Under the pieces are notes generated by a model. That model saw only the letters and a list, made by a program, of their open reading frames with translations, did not search any database and was not told the origin of the DNA. Position numbers and translations under genes: made by a program. From Streptomyces sp. CB00455 (GTDB taxonomy: Bacteria > Actinomycetota > Actinomycetes > Streptomycetales > Streptomycetaceae): DNA of 64,000 nt. Below are positions 8,915 to 17,774 of the stretch, piece by piece. The DNA lies in the NCBI RefSeq assembly GCF_001905445.1, contig NZ_LIVQ01000003.1:248102-312101 (forward strand), given 5' to 3'. Position 1 is the first letter of the stretch; every line of letters begins with the position of its first letter.

Positions 8915-10233
8915 GCCGTGGGCACCTTCCAGCCGAAGCGTGCCTTGAGGGCGGCGCCGTGCGCGGGCAGGTCCTCGGCCTCGGCCAGCGTCACCACGTG
9001 GTGGGTGACCTCGGCGAGGGCGTCGCGGGTGTAGTCGACGATGTGGATGCCGCGCAGGAAGGACTGTACGGACAGTCCGGAGGAGTGGCAGGCGCAGCCG
9101 CCGGTGGGCAGCACGTGGTTCGACCCGGCGCAGTAGTCGCCGAGCGAGACCGGGGCCCAGGGCCCGACGAAGATCGCGCCGGCGTTGCGCACGCGGGCGG
9201 CCCAGGCGGCGGCGTCGGCCGTCTGGATCTCCAGGTGCTCGGCGCCGTAGGCGTCGACGACCTTCAGGCCGTCCTCCAGGCTGTCGACCAGGACGATCGC
9301 GGACTGCTTGCCCGCGAGGGCCGGCTTGATCCGGTCCTCGACGTGCTTGGTGGCCGCGACCTGCGGCTCCAGTTCCTTCTCGACGGCCGCGGCGAGCTCG
9401 GCGCAGTCCGTGACGAGGACGGCGGCGGCCAGGGGGTCGTGCTCGGCCTGGCTGATCAGGTCGGCGGCGACGTGCACCGGATCGGCCGTGGAGTCCGCGA
9501 GGACGGCGATCTCGGTCGGCCCGGCCTCGGTGTCGATGCCGATCCGGCCCGTGAAGTACCGCTTGGCGGCGGCCACCCAGATGTTGCCGGGGCCGGTCAC
9601 CATGTTGGCGGGCGCGCACTCCTCGGTGCCGTAGGCGAACATCGCGACGGCCTGGGCGCCGCCGGCCGCGTACACCTCGTCCACGCCGAGGAGGGCGCAC
9701 GCGGCGAGGATCGTGGGGTGCGGCAGCCCGCCAAACTCCTTCTGCGGCGGGGACGCGAGCGCGATCGACTCGACGCCCGCCTCCTGCGCGGGTACGACGT
9801 TCATCACGACGGAGGACGGGTACACCGAGCGGCCGCCCGGGGCGTACAGGCCGACGCGCTCGACCGGAACCCACTTCTCGGTCACGGTGCCGCCGGGGAC
9901 CACCTGGGTGGTGTGCTCGGTGCGGCGCTGGCCCCGGTGCACGATCCGGGCGCGCCGGATCGACTCCTCCAGGGCGGCGCGGACGGCCGGGTCCAGCTGC
10001 TCCAGGGCGGCCTCGACGGCCTCCACGGGCACGCGGACCTGCGAGAGCTCGACGCCGTCGAACTTCTGCGCGTACTCGATCAGCGCCGCCGTGCCACGAT
10101 GATGGACGTCCTCGCAGATGGGCCGCACCTTCTCCAGGGCGGCTTCCACGTCGAACTCGGCACGGGGCAGCAGGTCGCGCAGGGCGCCGCCCTCGGGGAG
10201 GGCGTCACCGCGCAGGTCGATACGAGAGATCAC
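8911..10233 (-). CDS. hisD: histidinol dehydrogenase
   Basis: Oxidises L-histidinol to histidine in two NAD-dependent steps, the end of the pathway. The 440-aa protein shows [52 protein letters not shown] and the zinc segment ISQAEHDP. It is the first gene of the his run. The start is a GTG at 10233 with only a weak Shine-Dalgarno upstream. The promoter must lie in the 139 bases before it, where two palindromes are present. Confidence 0.96.
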   Translation of the reverse strand: MISRIDLRGDALPEGGALRDLLPRAEFDVEAALEKVRPICEDVHHRGTAALIEYAQKFDGVELSQVRVPVEAVEAALEQLDPAVRAALEESIRRARIVHRGQRRTEHTTQVVPGGTVTEKWVPVERVGLYAPGGRSVYPSSVVMNVVPAQEAGVESIALASPPQKEFGGLPHPTILAACALLGVDEVYAAGGAQAVAMFAYGTEECAPANMVTGPGNIWVAAAKRYFTGRIGIDTEAGPTEIAVLADSTADPVHVAADLISQAEHDPLAAAVLVTDCAELAAAVEKELEPQVAATKHVEDRIKPALAGKQSAIVLVDSLEDGLKVVDAYGAEHLEIQTADAAAWAARVRNAGAIFVGPWAPVSLGDYCAGSNHVLPTGGCACHSSGLSVQSFLRGIHIVDYTRDALAEVTHHVVTLAEAEDLPAHGAALKARFGWKVPTA

Positions 10234-10273
10234 CCCACAATTCTCTCAGACCGCTTCACGCCACCGTTCGCCC

Positions 10274-10290
10274 GTATCACTGGCTGATAC
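10274..10290. promoter_or_regulatory. palindrome GTATCA-N5-TGATAC upstream of hisD
   Basis: A perfect 6-bp inverted repeat with a 5-base spacer, about 40 bases before the hisD start and 83 before the plus-strand gene at 10373. It has the size of an operator. Which regulator would bind is unknown. Confidence 0.4.
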
Positions 10291-10336
10291 ACGCCCCGGC
10301 TGTCACAGGCGCCGGTTAGCGTTCCCGCAGACGTCT

Positions 10337-10350
10337 TCCACGTGCGTGGA
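10337..10350. promoter_or_regulatory. palindrome TCCACG-TG-CGTGGA
   Basis: A perfect 6-bp inverted repeat with a 2-base centre, 22 bases before the ATG at 10373. It could be an operator or a leader hairpin for that gene. Confidence 0.3.
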
Positions 10351-10372
10351 CGTGATGCGGAGGGGGGCCGCC

Positions 10373-11971
10373 ATGACCGAGGAGCGTGCGGGCGAGGAGC
10401 CGGCCGGTCTCGGCGCAGCCGAGCGCCTGGTCTGGGCCGCCTACCGGACGGGCAGCGTCTGCGACCTGCGCGCCCGCGACTTTGGCCGGGACGATCCGCA
10501 CGGCGACCACCTCTGGGGTCCCGAGCGCAGCGTGCGCGCCCGGGTGGTGGCCCTGCTGCTGCTCCACGGGCCGCCGCCGGTGCCGGGCCGGGTGGCGTCG
10601 CTCAAGCTGCGCGGCGCGCGGATCACCGGGCAGCTCGACCTGTCGGGCGGCACGGTCAGCCCGTACGTGGAGCTCCAGGGCTGCCGCTTCGACAGCGAGA
10701 TCCAGCTGTCCGAGGCGCGGGTCGGAACCCTGCGCATGATCGACTGTGCGATCCCCCGGCTGGAGGCGGCGCGCCTGCACACCGAGGGCGACCTGCACCT
10801 GCCGCGCTGCCGGGTGGCCCGGGGGATCCGGCTGACCGACGCGCAGATCGGCACGGACCTGCTGGTCAGCCAGGCCGTGGTGCAGCGGGACACCAAGGGC
10901 CGGGCGATCACCGCCGACGGCATGTCGGTGGCGCAGGACTTCCAGGGCGAGCTGCTGGACACGTACGGGGAGGTGAGCCTGCGCGGCGCGAAGGTCGGCG
11001 TGTCGATGAACCTGCGCGGCGCGTGCCTGCGCAACCCGTACGGGCGGTACGCGCTGAACGCCCCGCAGCTGACGGTCGAGCGCACCCTGTACCTGACCTC
11101 GATCGCCCTGGGCTACGTCCCGGGCGGCTCGGGCTCCTCCACTCCCCCGTACGGGCTGGGCCAGACACCCACGCGCGGCGGCCCGGCGCAGCGCTTCGAG
11201 TGTCGGGGCGGGCTGCGCCTGGACGACGGCCGCTTCGGGGACGCCATCGACTTCTACGGGGCGCGCTTCGTGCTCGCGGAAGGTCAGGAGGTGTCGCTGC
11301 GCCGGATCCAGACGCCGGAGTTCCGCTTCGTGGGCGAGCGCCCGGAGCGCGGGCGGGTCGTGGTGTCGGGGGCCAAGGTGGTCAAGCTCGTCGACGCCTC
11401 CACCAGCTGGCCGGGCCCCGGCGGGGTGTCGATCGAGGGCTTCGTCTACGAGAACCTCGCGCCGCGCGGTCATTTCCCGCTGGCGCGCCGGCTGGCCTGG
11501 GTGGAGGCGGCCACCCCCGAGTACTCGCCGGAGCCGTACGAGCGGCTGGCGACCGTACTGCGGGCCAGCGGGGAGGACGCGGACGCCCGCGAGGTGCTGC
11601 TGGCCAAGCAGCGGCGGCGCCGTGCCACCCTGCCGCCGGCCGCCAAGGCATGGGGCTACCTGCAGGACTGGACGGTGGTCTACGGCTACCGGCCGGGCCG
11701 GGCCGCGCTGTGGATGGCGGTCCTGTGGGCGGCGGGAGCGCTGCTGTTCTCCCGGCACCAGCCCCCTCCGATCAAGGAGGACGAGCACCCGGAGTGGGAC
11801 GCCGCCCTGTACGCCCTGGACCTGCTGCTGCCGGTGATCGACCTCGGCCAGGAGGCCCAGTGGAAGCTGGAAGGCGGCTGGCAGTGGGGGGCGACGGCCC
11901 TGGTCCTGCTGGGGTGGATCCTGGCCACGACGGTGGCGGCGGGGGCGTCCCGGCTGCTGAGACGCGGATGA
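10373..11971 (+). CDS. beta-helix-like repeat protein with C-terminal membrane anchor
   Basis: A 532-aa protein. Residues about 70-300 are a run of imperfect repeats of 19-25 residues (for example RITGQLDLSGG, EIQLSEARVG, LHLPRCRVARG, VSMNLRGACL), a pattern seen in right-handed beta-helices such as pentapeptide-repeat or bactofilin-like folds. After a helical linker, two hydrophobic helices (about 443-460 and 505-525) end the protein. No catalytic motif was seen. Streptomycete relatives are often labelled oxidoreductase, which the sequence does not support. The ATG at 10373 has GGAGGGGGG seven bases upstream. Function is unknown. Confidence 0.8.
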   Translation: MTEERAGEEPAGLGAAERLVWAAYRTGSVCDLRARDFGRDDPHGDHLWGPERSVRARVVALLLLHGPPPVPGRVASLKLRGARITGQLDLSGGTVSPYVELQGCRFDSEIQLSEARVGTLRMIDCAIPRLEAARLHTEGDLHLPRCRVARGIRLTDAQIGTDLLVSQAVVQRDTKGRAITADGMSVAQDFQGELLDTYGEVSLRGAKVGVSMNLRGACLRNPYGRYALNAPQLTVERTLYLTSIALGYVPGGSGSSTPPYGLGQTPTRGGPAQRFECRGGLRLDDGRFGDAIDFYGARFVLAEGQEVSLRRIQTPEFRFVGERPERGRVVVSGAKVVKLVDASTSWPGPGGVSIEGFVYENLAPRGHFPLARRLAWVEAATPEYSPEPYERLATVLRASGEDADAREVLLAKQRRRRATLPPAAKAWGYLQDWTVVYGYRPGRAALWMAVLWAAGALLFSRHQPPPIKEDEHPEWDAALYALDLLLPVIDLGQEAQWKLEGGWQWGATALVLLGWILATTVAAGASRLLRRG

Positions 11972-12023
11972 CGGGGCGTACGCGCTGGTGGGACAAGGGT
12001 GACGGGGCCGGGGCCATGGCCAT

Positions 12024-12029
12024 TACCCT
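12024..12029 (+). promoter_or_regulatory. TACCCT -10 hexamer, probable leaderless start
   Basis: TACCCT is followed by seven bases and the GTG at 12037. No Shine-Dalgarno is present. The spacing matches the hexamers before 3625 and 56915. Confidence 0.4.
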
Positions 12030-12036
12030 GTGCCTC

Positions 12037-12774
12037 GTGACCACCGTTCGCCTGCCCCTCTTCCCGCTGAATTCGGTGCTGTTCCCGGGACTCGTCCTCC
12101 CGCTGAACATCTTCGAGGAGCGTTATCGCGCCATGATGCGCGAGCTGCTGAAGACGGGCGAGGACGAGCCGCGCCGCTTCGCGGTCGTCGCCATCCGCGA
12201 CGGGCGCGAGGTCGCGCCGACCGCGCCCGGACTGCCGGACCAGACGGCCCTGCCCGAGCGCGGCCCGGCCGCGGGCTTCGGCGCGGATCCGGTCCAGGCC
12301 TTCCACCGGGTGGGCTGCATCGCGGACGCGGCGACGATCCGGGAGCGCGAGGACGGCAGCTTCGAGGTCCTGGCGACGGGCACGGCGCGGGTCCGGCTGC
12401 TGTCGGTGGACGCTTCGGGGCCCTACCTCACCGCGGAGCTGGAAGAGCTCCCGGAGGACTCGGGCGAGGGCGCGGGCGCGCTGGCCGAAGGGGTGCTGAG
12501 GGCGTTCCGCGCCTACCAGAAGCGGCTGGCCGGAGCCCGCGAGCGGTCCCTGACCGCAGCGGAACTCCCCGACGAGCCGTCGGTGGTCTCGTACCTGGTG
12601 GCGGCTGCGGCGGTGCTGGACATCCCGGCGAAGCAGCGGCTGCTGCAGGCCCCGGACACCGCGACGCGCCTCGCGGAGGAGCTGAAGCTGCTGCGCGCGG
12701 AGACGGCGGTGATCCGCCACCTGCCGTCGCTGCCGGCGGTGGACCTGACCCGTACGCCGACGAGCCCGAACTGA
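12037..12774 (+). CDS. LON peptidase N-terminal (substrate-binding) domain protein
   Basis: A 245-aa protein consisting of only the Lon N-terminal domain, with no AAA+ or protease part. The opening RLPLFPLNSVLFPG and NIFEERYRAMM are the family signature, then GVLTVAxVx-type beta strands and a C-terminal helical bundle with PAKQRLLQAPDTATRL. Function of the free-standing domain is unknown; in Lon it recognises substrates. The GTG at 12037 puts the signature at the N-terminus and fits the leaderless promoter; an ATG at 12016 is the alternative. Confidence 0.85.
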   Translation: MTTVRLPLFPLNSVLFPGLVLPLNIFEERYRAMMRELLKTGEDEPRRFAVVAIRDGREVAPTAPGLPDQTALPERGPAAGFGADPVQAFHRVGCIADAATIREREDGSFEVLATGTARVRLLSVDASGPYLTAELEELPEDSGEGAGALAEGVLRAFRAYQKRLAGARERSLTAAELPDEPSVVSYLVAAAAVLDIPAKQRLLQAPDTATRLAEELKLLRAETAVIRHLPSLPAVDLTRTPTSPN

Positions 12775-12789
12775 CGGCGGCACGCACCG

Positions 12790-13287
12790 ATGGCGAAGAG
12801 GACGAAACAGGCGGCCGCCGGGACTCCGGCGATCGCCGCCCTGACGGCGGCCGGCGCCGTCTTCACCACGCACGCGTACGAGCACGACCCCGCCCACCCC
12901 TCGTACGGCGAGGAGGCCGCGCAGGCGATGGGCGTCTCCCCGGAGCGGGTCTTCAAGACGCTGGTGGCGGAGGTGGACGGGGTGCTGACGGTGGCGGTGG
13001 TCCCGGTGTCCGGCTCGCTGGACCTGAAGGCCCTGGCGGCCGCCGTCGGCGGCAAGCGGGCGGCGATGGCGGATCCGGCGCTGGCCGAGCGCACCACGGG
13101 GTACGTGCGGGGCGGCATCTCCCCGCTGGGGCAGCGCAAGCGGCTGCGGACGGTGGTCGACGCATCGGCCGCCGGCCACGAGACCGTCTGCGTCTCGGCC
13201 GGCCGCCGCGGCCTGGAGGTGGAGCTGTCCCCGGCCGTGCTGACCGCGCTCACCTCGGGCGTGACGGCTCCCATCGCCCGCCCGTAG
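12790..13287 (+). CDS. YbaK/EbsC family aminoacyl-tRNA deacylase
   Basis: A 165-aa YbaK-fold protein, likely hydrolysing Cys-tRNA(Pro) or related mischarged tRNAs. Visible are the early YEHDP, the conserved Lys in RVFKTLVAEVDG, the strand VAVVPVSGSLDLKALA, and GGISPLGQRKRL, the family's glycine-loop motif. It starts 15 bases after the preceding gene and is probably cotranscribed. Substrate is from family knowledge. Confidence 0.88.
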   Translation: MAKRTKQAAAGTPAIAALTAAGAVFTTHAYEHDPAHPSYGEEAAQAMGVSPERVFKTLVAEVDGVLTVAVVPVSGSLDLKALAAAVGGKRAAMADPALAERTTGYVRGGISPLGQRKRLRTVVDASAAGHETVCVSAGRRGLEVELSPAVLTALTSGVTAPIARP

Positions 13288-13371
13288 CCGCGGCCGGCCG
13301 GCGCCGCCGGATCCGGGCGGCGCGCGGCGGGTCGCAGGCGCGGCTCGGGCCGTGACGCCGGCCGTGGCGGG

Positions 13372-14028
13372 TCAGGTCTGCGGGGGCTCCGGCACGGCCG
13401 GGTCGGCGTGGGCGTGCGGCGGCAAAGCGGCAGCGGCCCACTCCCCCGCCGGCTCCTGCTCCCGCGGGGACCACAGCGCCGTCAGCCCCAGGTGGACCAG
13501 TACGGCGGCCATCGGCCAGACCAGCAGCGCCCCGTGCGCCATCAGCTCCAGCGGCGCGTCGAAGGGCACTTTCTTGCCCGCCTTCAGTGCGGCGGCCGCC
13601 AGGTCGGAGGAGGGCCCCAGCCACAGCCCGAGCCGCCACCCCACCAGCGCCGCGAACAGCGAACCGAGCCCCAGTCCGATCACCAGCGGCACACCGCCCC
13701 TGCGGCGCCACAGGAAGGTGCCGGCGGCGCTCGCCGCGCCCAGCACCGCCGACAGCGCGAAGAAGGTCCCGTCGGACCCGATCCGCGCCTCGCTCTCGCT
13801 GTCGCGCAGGAACACGGCCTCGCCGTTGGAGACGTACTGCACCCGCGGCGCCAGCCACGCCCACAGCAGTGCGAGGAGCACTCCGGCCACCGCCACCGCG
13901 AGGGCGACGGCGGCGCCGTCCCGGACGTCCTCGGGGGTGACGGCCGCGCCGGTGTCACCCGGGCTCCCGGGCGGGAGCGAGGACGGGTCGAAAGGAGAGG
14001 GAGGGGTCACGGCTTCGGTCACCCCCAC
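13372..14028 (-). CDS. DUF2567-like membrane protein
   Basis: A 218-aa protein with a Pro/Ser-rich N-terminus of about 35 residues, then four hydrophobic helices (about 40-62, 90-108, 115-135 and 165-190) and a charged, His/Pro-rich tail. Between the first two helices VQYVSNGEAVFLRDSESE is predicted outside the membrane. The pattern fits DUF2567, a mycobacterial/streptomycete family of unknown role. It converges on the YbaK gene. The start is the ATG at 14028; a GTG two codons on is possible. Confidence 0.65.
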   Translation of the reverse strand: MGVTEAVTPPSPFDPSSLPPGSPGDTGAAVTPEDVRDGAAVALAVAVAGVLLALLWAWLAPRVQYVSNGEAVFLRDSESEARIGSDGTFFALSAVLGAASAAGTFLWRRRGGVPLVIGLGLGSLFAALVGWRLGLWLGPSSDLAAAALKAGKKVPFDAPLELMAHGALLVWPMAAVLVHLGLTALWSPREQEPAGEWAAAALPPHAHADPAVPEPPQT

Positions 14029-14056
14029 ATCGTGCCAGGTGCGCCGGGCACCCGCG

Positions 14057-14923
14057 TCAGCGGACCGCCGCCCGCCGGTACGCCCAGGTGGCGACGGCCA
14101 GGGACAGGACGCCCACCGCCCCGCACACGCCGAGGTCCACAGCGACGGCGGCCCAGTCGGGCTCCGGGGCGAAGGTCCGTGCGAAGGCCTCCACGCCGTA
14201 GGTCGAGGGCAGCAGGTCCCGCGTCCAGACGATCACCTCCGGCATCCGCTCCGGCGGCAGCACCCCCAGCAGCAGCGCCGCCGACATGCCGAGCTGGCCG
14301 GCGAGCGTGGCCAGCTCCTGGCGCGGCGCCAGCAGCCCCAGCGCCGCCCCGAGCCCCGCCAGCGCGGCCCCGGCCAGCGGCACCACCGCGGCCAGGATCC
14401 ACAGACCGCTCATCGGCAGCCCGAAGAGCACGCACCCGAAGACGGCGGTGACCAGCGTCCCCGGCAGGGTGAAGGACGCGTACGCGGCGGCGGCGCCCAG
14501 CACCACCGACGCCGGCGGCACCGGCAGCGTGGCGTAGTGGTCGAGGCCGCCGCCGGCCCGCAACTGCCCGAAGTACTGCGCGAGCAGGTTCAGCGCGACG
14601 AAGGCGACGACGAGGACGGAGGAGCCGGCCACGACGGCCCGCGCCTCCGAACCGCCGTCCACCACGCCCCGCATCAGGATCATGATCCCGACGGACTGGA
14701 AGGTGGCCACGAACAGCAGCGGGACGCGCGCCACCCGGGCCCGCGACAGCTGCGCCCGGTACACGGCGGCCAGCGCGGGGAAGACACGGGCACGGGGCGC
14801 GAGGGGCGCGGCGACCGGCACCGCGGTGGCAGGTCCGGCCGTGGCGGGTCCGGCGGCTGCGGTCCCGGCTCCCGGTGCGGCAGCGGTGAGCGGCGCCACG
14901 GCGCCCGTCAAGCGGTCGCTCAC
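14057..14923 (-). CDS. ABC-2 type transporter permease
   Basis: A 288-aa membrane subunit. An Ala/Pro/Thr-rich N-terminus of about 45 residues is followed by six hydrophobic segments, including SVLVVAFVALNLLAQYF and ELATLAGQLGMSAALLLG, the topology of ABC-2 permeases. The GTG at 14923 overlaps the stop of the ATPase gene by four bases, so they form one exporter. The last gene of the pair ends in a short basic tail. Substrate cannot be read from the sequence; drug or lipid efflux is usual for the class. Confidence 0.88.
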   Translation of the reverse strand: MSDRLTGAVAPLTAAAPGAGTAAAGPATAGPATAVPVAAPLAPRARVFPALAAVYRAQLSRARVARVPLLFVATFQSVGIMILMRGVVDGGSEARAVVAGSSVLVVAFVALNLLAQYFGQLRAGGGLDHYATLPVPPASVVLGAAAAYASFTLPGTLVTAVFGCVLFGLPMSGLWILAAVVPLAGAALAGLGAALGLLAPRQELATLAGQLGMSAALLLGVLPPERMPEVIVWTRDLLPSTYGVEAFARTFAPEPDWAAVAVDLGVCGAVGVLSLAVATWAYRRAAVR

Positions 14924-15957
14924 GACTTCACCAGCCCTTTCGTCTTGCCGCCGAGCGCGAGGTACACGTCCTCCAGGCTCGGCGTGGCCAGCGTGAAGTC
15001 GTCGAGTGCGGCGAAGGCGGGGCCGCCGGTGACCGCGGCCACCGCCGCCCGTGCCTCGTCGGGCGCGAGCCGCAGCACCCAGCGGCGGCCGGACTCGGCC
15101 GCCGCCGACCGCAGCCGCGCCACCTCGGGGACGTCCAGGGGCGCGCTCTCGCGCCACACCAGTTCCAGCCGGACCTCGCCGGAGACCTGCGCCTTCAGCC
15201 CGGCCGGGGTGTCGCAGGCGATGACCCGGCCCTGGTCGATGACGGCGACCCGGTCCAGGACCGTCTCGGCCTCGATGACGTTGTGCGTGACGAGCAGGAC
15301 GGTGGCCCCGTGCCGGGCGCGCCGCCGGTCCACGGCCGACCACACCGCGCGGCGGGCCACCGGGTCCATGCCGGTGGTGGGCTCGTCGAGGACGAGTACC
15401 GGCCGCTGCCCCACGAGTGCGGCGGCGAAGCAGGCCAGGCGCCGCTGTCCGCCGGAGAGCTTCCGCAGGGGCCGCCCGGCGATCGCGGTCAGCCCGAGCT
15501 CCTCCAGTACGGCGTCGCGCTCGGCCCGCGCCGCGCGGACGTGCAGGCCGCGCAGCCGGCCGGTGGTCTCCGCGGCCAGTGCGACGGTCAGTTCGTCCAG
15601 TGCCGTGGACTCCTGCCCCAGGTAGGCGAGGAGCCGCGCCGCCCGCTCGGGGTGACGTACGAGGTCGTGGCCGAGGAGGGTCACCGAGCCCGCGTCGGGC
15701 CGCATCAGCCCGGTGAGCTGGCGGACGAGGGTGGACTTGCCGGCGCCGTTGGGGCCGAGCAGGCCGAAGATCTCGCCGCGCCGGACGTCGAGGTGGATGC
15801 CGTCGTTGGCCCGGGTCTCGGGGAGGGCGGGAGCGCCGCGCCGCCCGCGGACCGCGGGGTAGGTCTTGACGAGGTCCCGCACCGCGCAGACGACGTCGGG
15901 GGCCGCTCCCGCGGCCGTCGCCGTACCGCCCCGCGCTTGTGCTGTGCCCGTACTCAC
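14920..15957 (-). CDS. ABC transporter ATP-binding protein
   Basis: A 345-aa ATPase that powers the neighbouring permease. Walker A GPNGAGKST is at 68-76, the Q-loop at LGQES near 113, the signature LSGGQRR near 165, Walker B VLVLDEPTTG near 187 and the switch His in VTHNV near 220. A C-terminal domain of about 100 residues follows, as in drug-efflux (DrrA/CcmA-like) ATPases. It starts at the GTG at 15957. Confidence 0.93.
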   Translation of the reverse strand: MSTGTAQARGGTATAAGAAPDVVCAVRDLVKTYPAVRGRRGAPALPETRANDGIHLDVRRGEIFGLLGPNGAGKSTLVRQLTGLMRPDAGSVTLLGHDLVRHPERAARLLAYLGQESTALDELTVALAAETTGRLRGLHVRAARAERDAVLEELGLTAIAGRPLRKLSGGQRRLACFAAALVGQRPVLVLDEPTTGMDPVARRAVWSAVDRRRARHGATVLLVTHNVIEAETVLDRVAVIDQGRVIACDTPAGLKAQVSGEVRLELVWRESAPLDVPEVARLRSAAAESGRRWVLRLAPDEARAAVAAVTGGPAFAALDDFTLATPSLEDVYLALGGKTKGLVKS

Positions 15958-15985
15958 GAGGGAGCAGCCTACGTGGCTTCCGGCC

Positions 15986-17296
15986 CTACTCGGCCGCCGG
16001 GGTCGCCGTGGCCGTCCCTGCCAGGGGCGCCGCTCCCGGGGCCGCGGCGGGTACGGCGACCACGTGTTCGGCGGCGGCCCGGACGTCGATCTCCCGCCAG
16101 AAGCCCGCCCGGATGGCGTAGCGGTCGTGCTCGTCGATCTGGTCGTCCTTGTGCGCGAGCAGCCCGAAGCGGGCGGCGTAGCGCAGCAGCTCGCCGTCGA
16201 TCCGGTGCGGAATGCGGGGGTACATGGTGGCCAGCTTCTGCAGGTGCACGGTCTCCGGGAGCCGCTCCATCCAGCGCCGGGCGAACACCTGTCCCACCTC
16301 GAACGGGTCGCCGCCGACGGTGGTGATGTCCTCCTCGCGGTCGGCCCAGCGCTGTTCGGCGCTGGTCAGCTGGGCGAGGGTGGGCAGGGACGCGGTCTCG
16401 GCCGGTTCGCCGAGCGGTCCGGGCCGGTCGATCCAGCCTTTGTCGGAAGACCACCGCAGGGCGCTGCCCGCCGGAGGCTGACCGCCGCCGTGCCCGCCCG
16501 CGGGGGCGCCCGGCCCGCCGGGGGCCCGCAGGGAGCCGGCGAGCTCCTTCGGGGTGGGTACCGGCCGGCCCCCGGCGGTGGCGGGCGGGGGTACGGGCGC
16601 CCCCTCCGGCTCCTCCCGGCCGGCGGCGGCCGAGCCGTTGCGGGCGGCTTCGGCGAGCGCCGCCTCGGGCAGCGGGGCGGAGAGGATGGCGGCGATGTCG
16701 GGGCGCGGGGCGGGCGGCGGGGAGCACAGCCCGGTCAGGTCCTTGGCGCGGACGGCCCGGGTGATCCAGACGCGGTCGAGGACACGGCGCTCGTCGGCTT
16801 CGGCGACGAGGTCCTCCGACTGGTTGTAGTCCCCGTCGGCGGCCTGCACGGCCCACAGGTGGACGGCGACGCCGTGTTCCTTGGCGGACATCAGGCCGGG
16901 CAGCAGGTCGCCGTCGCCGGTGACCAGTACCACGTCGGAGCAGGCGCGGTTGCGGGCCAGTTCGGTGAGTTCGGCGTGCATGGCGGCGTCGACGCCCTTC
17001 TGCGCCCAGCGGCCGTCGCTGCGGGTGAGGGCTCCCAGCCGGACGGTCACGCGGGGCATGACGCGCAGCCGCCGGTGCTCGGGCTGCGGCACCCGGTCGG
17101 GTGCACCGTCGAACCAGTAGATGCGCAGCAGGGGCTGTTCGGTGTCGGCTTCGGCCCGTTCACGCAGGCCCTGGATGAGGGCGGCGTGGTCGACGGTGAT
17201 GCGGGAGCGGGAGGGCTCCCCTGCGAGGAGGCTCGCGGCGGCGCCCAGCAGATAGCCGGCGTCCACCAGGACGACGCAGCGGTCCACGCGTACCAC
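15986..17296 (-). CDS. NYN (PIN-like) domain protein
   Basis: A 436-aa protein. Residues about 1-170 form a NYN/PIN-like nuclease fold: CVVLVDAGYLLGAA gives the first acidic residue, GVDAAMHAELTELA the second and DVVLVTGDGDLLPG the third. A Pro/Gly/Ala-rich linker spans about 190-290. The C-terminal part (about 330-410) is helical, with QKLATMYPRIPHRIDGELL resembling winged-helix/LOTUS-like RNA-binding modules, though that match is weak. Expected activity is metal-dependent RNA cleavage, by family only. The GTG at 17296 is chosen; a GTG at 17287 has a better-spaced AGAGG. Upstream in-frame sequence to 17401 looks non-coding. Confidence 0.8.
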   Translation of the reverse strand: MVRVDRCVVLVDAGYLLGAAASLLAGEPSRSRITVDHAALIQGLRERAEADTEQPLLRIYWFDGAPDRVPQPEHRRLRVMPRVTVRLGALTRSDGRWAQKGVDAAMHAELTELARNRACSDVVLVTGDGDLLPGLMSAKEHGVAVHLWAVQAADGDYNQSEDLVAEADERRVLDRVWITRAVRAKDLTGLCSPPPAPRPDIAAILSAPLPEAALAEAARNGSAAAGREEPEGAPVPPPATAGGRPVPTPKELAGSLRAPGGPGAPAGGHGGGQPPAGSALRWSSDKGWIDRPGPLGEPAETASLPTLAQLTSAEQRWADREEDITTVGGDPFEVGQVFARRWMERLPETVHLQKLATMYPRIPHRIDGELLRYAARFGLLAHKDDQIDEHDRYAIRAGFWREIDVRAAAEHVVAVPAAAPGAAPLAGTATATPAAE

Positions 17297-17404
17297 CCTC
17301 TTCCCTGGGGGTCCTCTGTGCTCTTCGACGGGTTCCCCGAGTCTGCCCGACCGCAAGGGTGTTGACGGCCGGAACTCGATCATCGGCGTGGCGGATCTCA
17401 TACC

Positions 17405-17465
17405 GGGGCGGGGAGTACGCCCCGACTACGCGCCGTAATGATCCAAAATGCGCCGTTTCCGGCGC
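17405..17465. promoter_or_regulatory. two perfect inverted repeats between divergent genes
   Basis: GGGGCG (17405-17410) pairs with CGCCCC (17418-17423), and GCGCCG (17450-17455) pairs with CGGCGC (17460-17465). Between them GTAATGATCC is a short AT-richer run that could hold a -10. They lie in the 221-base gap between the NYN gene and the 54-aa peptide gene. Confidence 0.35.
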
Positions 17466-17517
17466 TGTGTGAGTGTGAAGGCGGTCCTGGCCCCTAGACC
17501 CTCACGGAGGCTCCACC

Positions 17518-17682
17518 ATGGCCAAGAACAAGAACCAGAAGCAGCCCGCCAAGCAACAGGCCCGTTCGTCCTCGCCGGAGATGTCCAAGAGCTCGGCGTC
17601 CCCGTCCGAGTCGGCTTCCCAGGCTCCGAGTCCGATGGACATGGCCCACAAGAGCAAGCAGAAGAAGTTCGGCCACAACTGA
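17518..17682 (+). CDS. 54-aa Lys/Ser/Gln-rich small protein
   Basis: The ATG at 17518 has GGAGG seven bases upstream (17506-17510) and the gene ends in front of a strong hairpin, so it looks like a complete monocistronic gene. The peptide begins MAKNKNQKQPAKQQ, has a Ser/Pro-rich middle and ends KSKQKKFGHN. It has no hydrophobic segment and is predicted disordered and basic. No characterised family was recognised. A nucleic-acid-binding or spore-matrix role would be a guess from composition only. Confidence 0.72.
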   Translation: MAKNKNQKQPAKQQARSSSPEMSKSSASPSESASQAPSPMDMAHKSKQKKFGHN

Positions 17683-17701
17683 CGCCCCCGGCGTCCGTGA
17701 C

Positions 17702-17737
17702 GGAAGGGCCTGCCCGGCGTGCCGGGCGGGCCCTTCC
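17702..17737. terminator. hairpin terminator between small gene and dnaE
   Basis: GGAAGGGCCTGCCCGGC pairs with GCCGGGCGGGCCCTTCC around a short loop, with one mismatch. It lies 20 bases after the 54-aa gene and 38 bases beyond the dnaE stop, so it can serve both strands. Confidence 0.75.
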
Positions 17738-17774
17738 GTATGCCCGGCGCCCGCGGGGCCGGGGGACCGCGCCG

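Noticed and set aside
10342..12774. A single frame that would fuse the beta-helix gene region to the Lon-domain protein
   Set aside because: The first part is the wrong frame of the 10373-11971 gene; only the last 245 codons carry the Lon-N family motifs, so a fusion is not supported.
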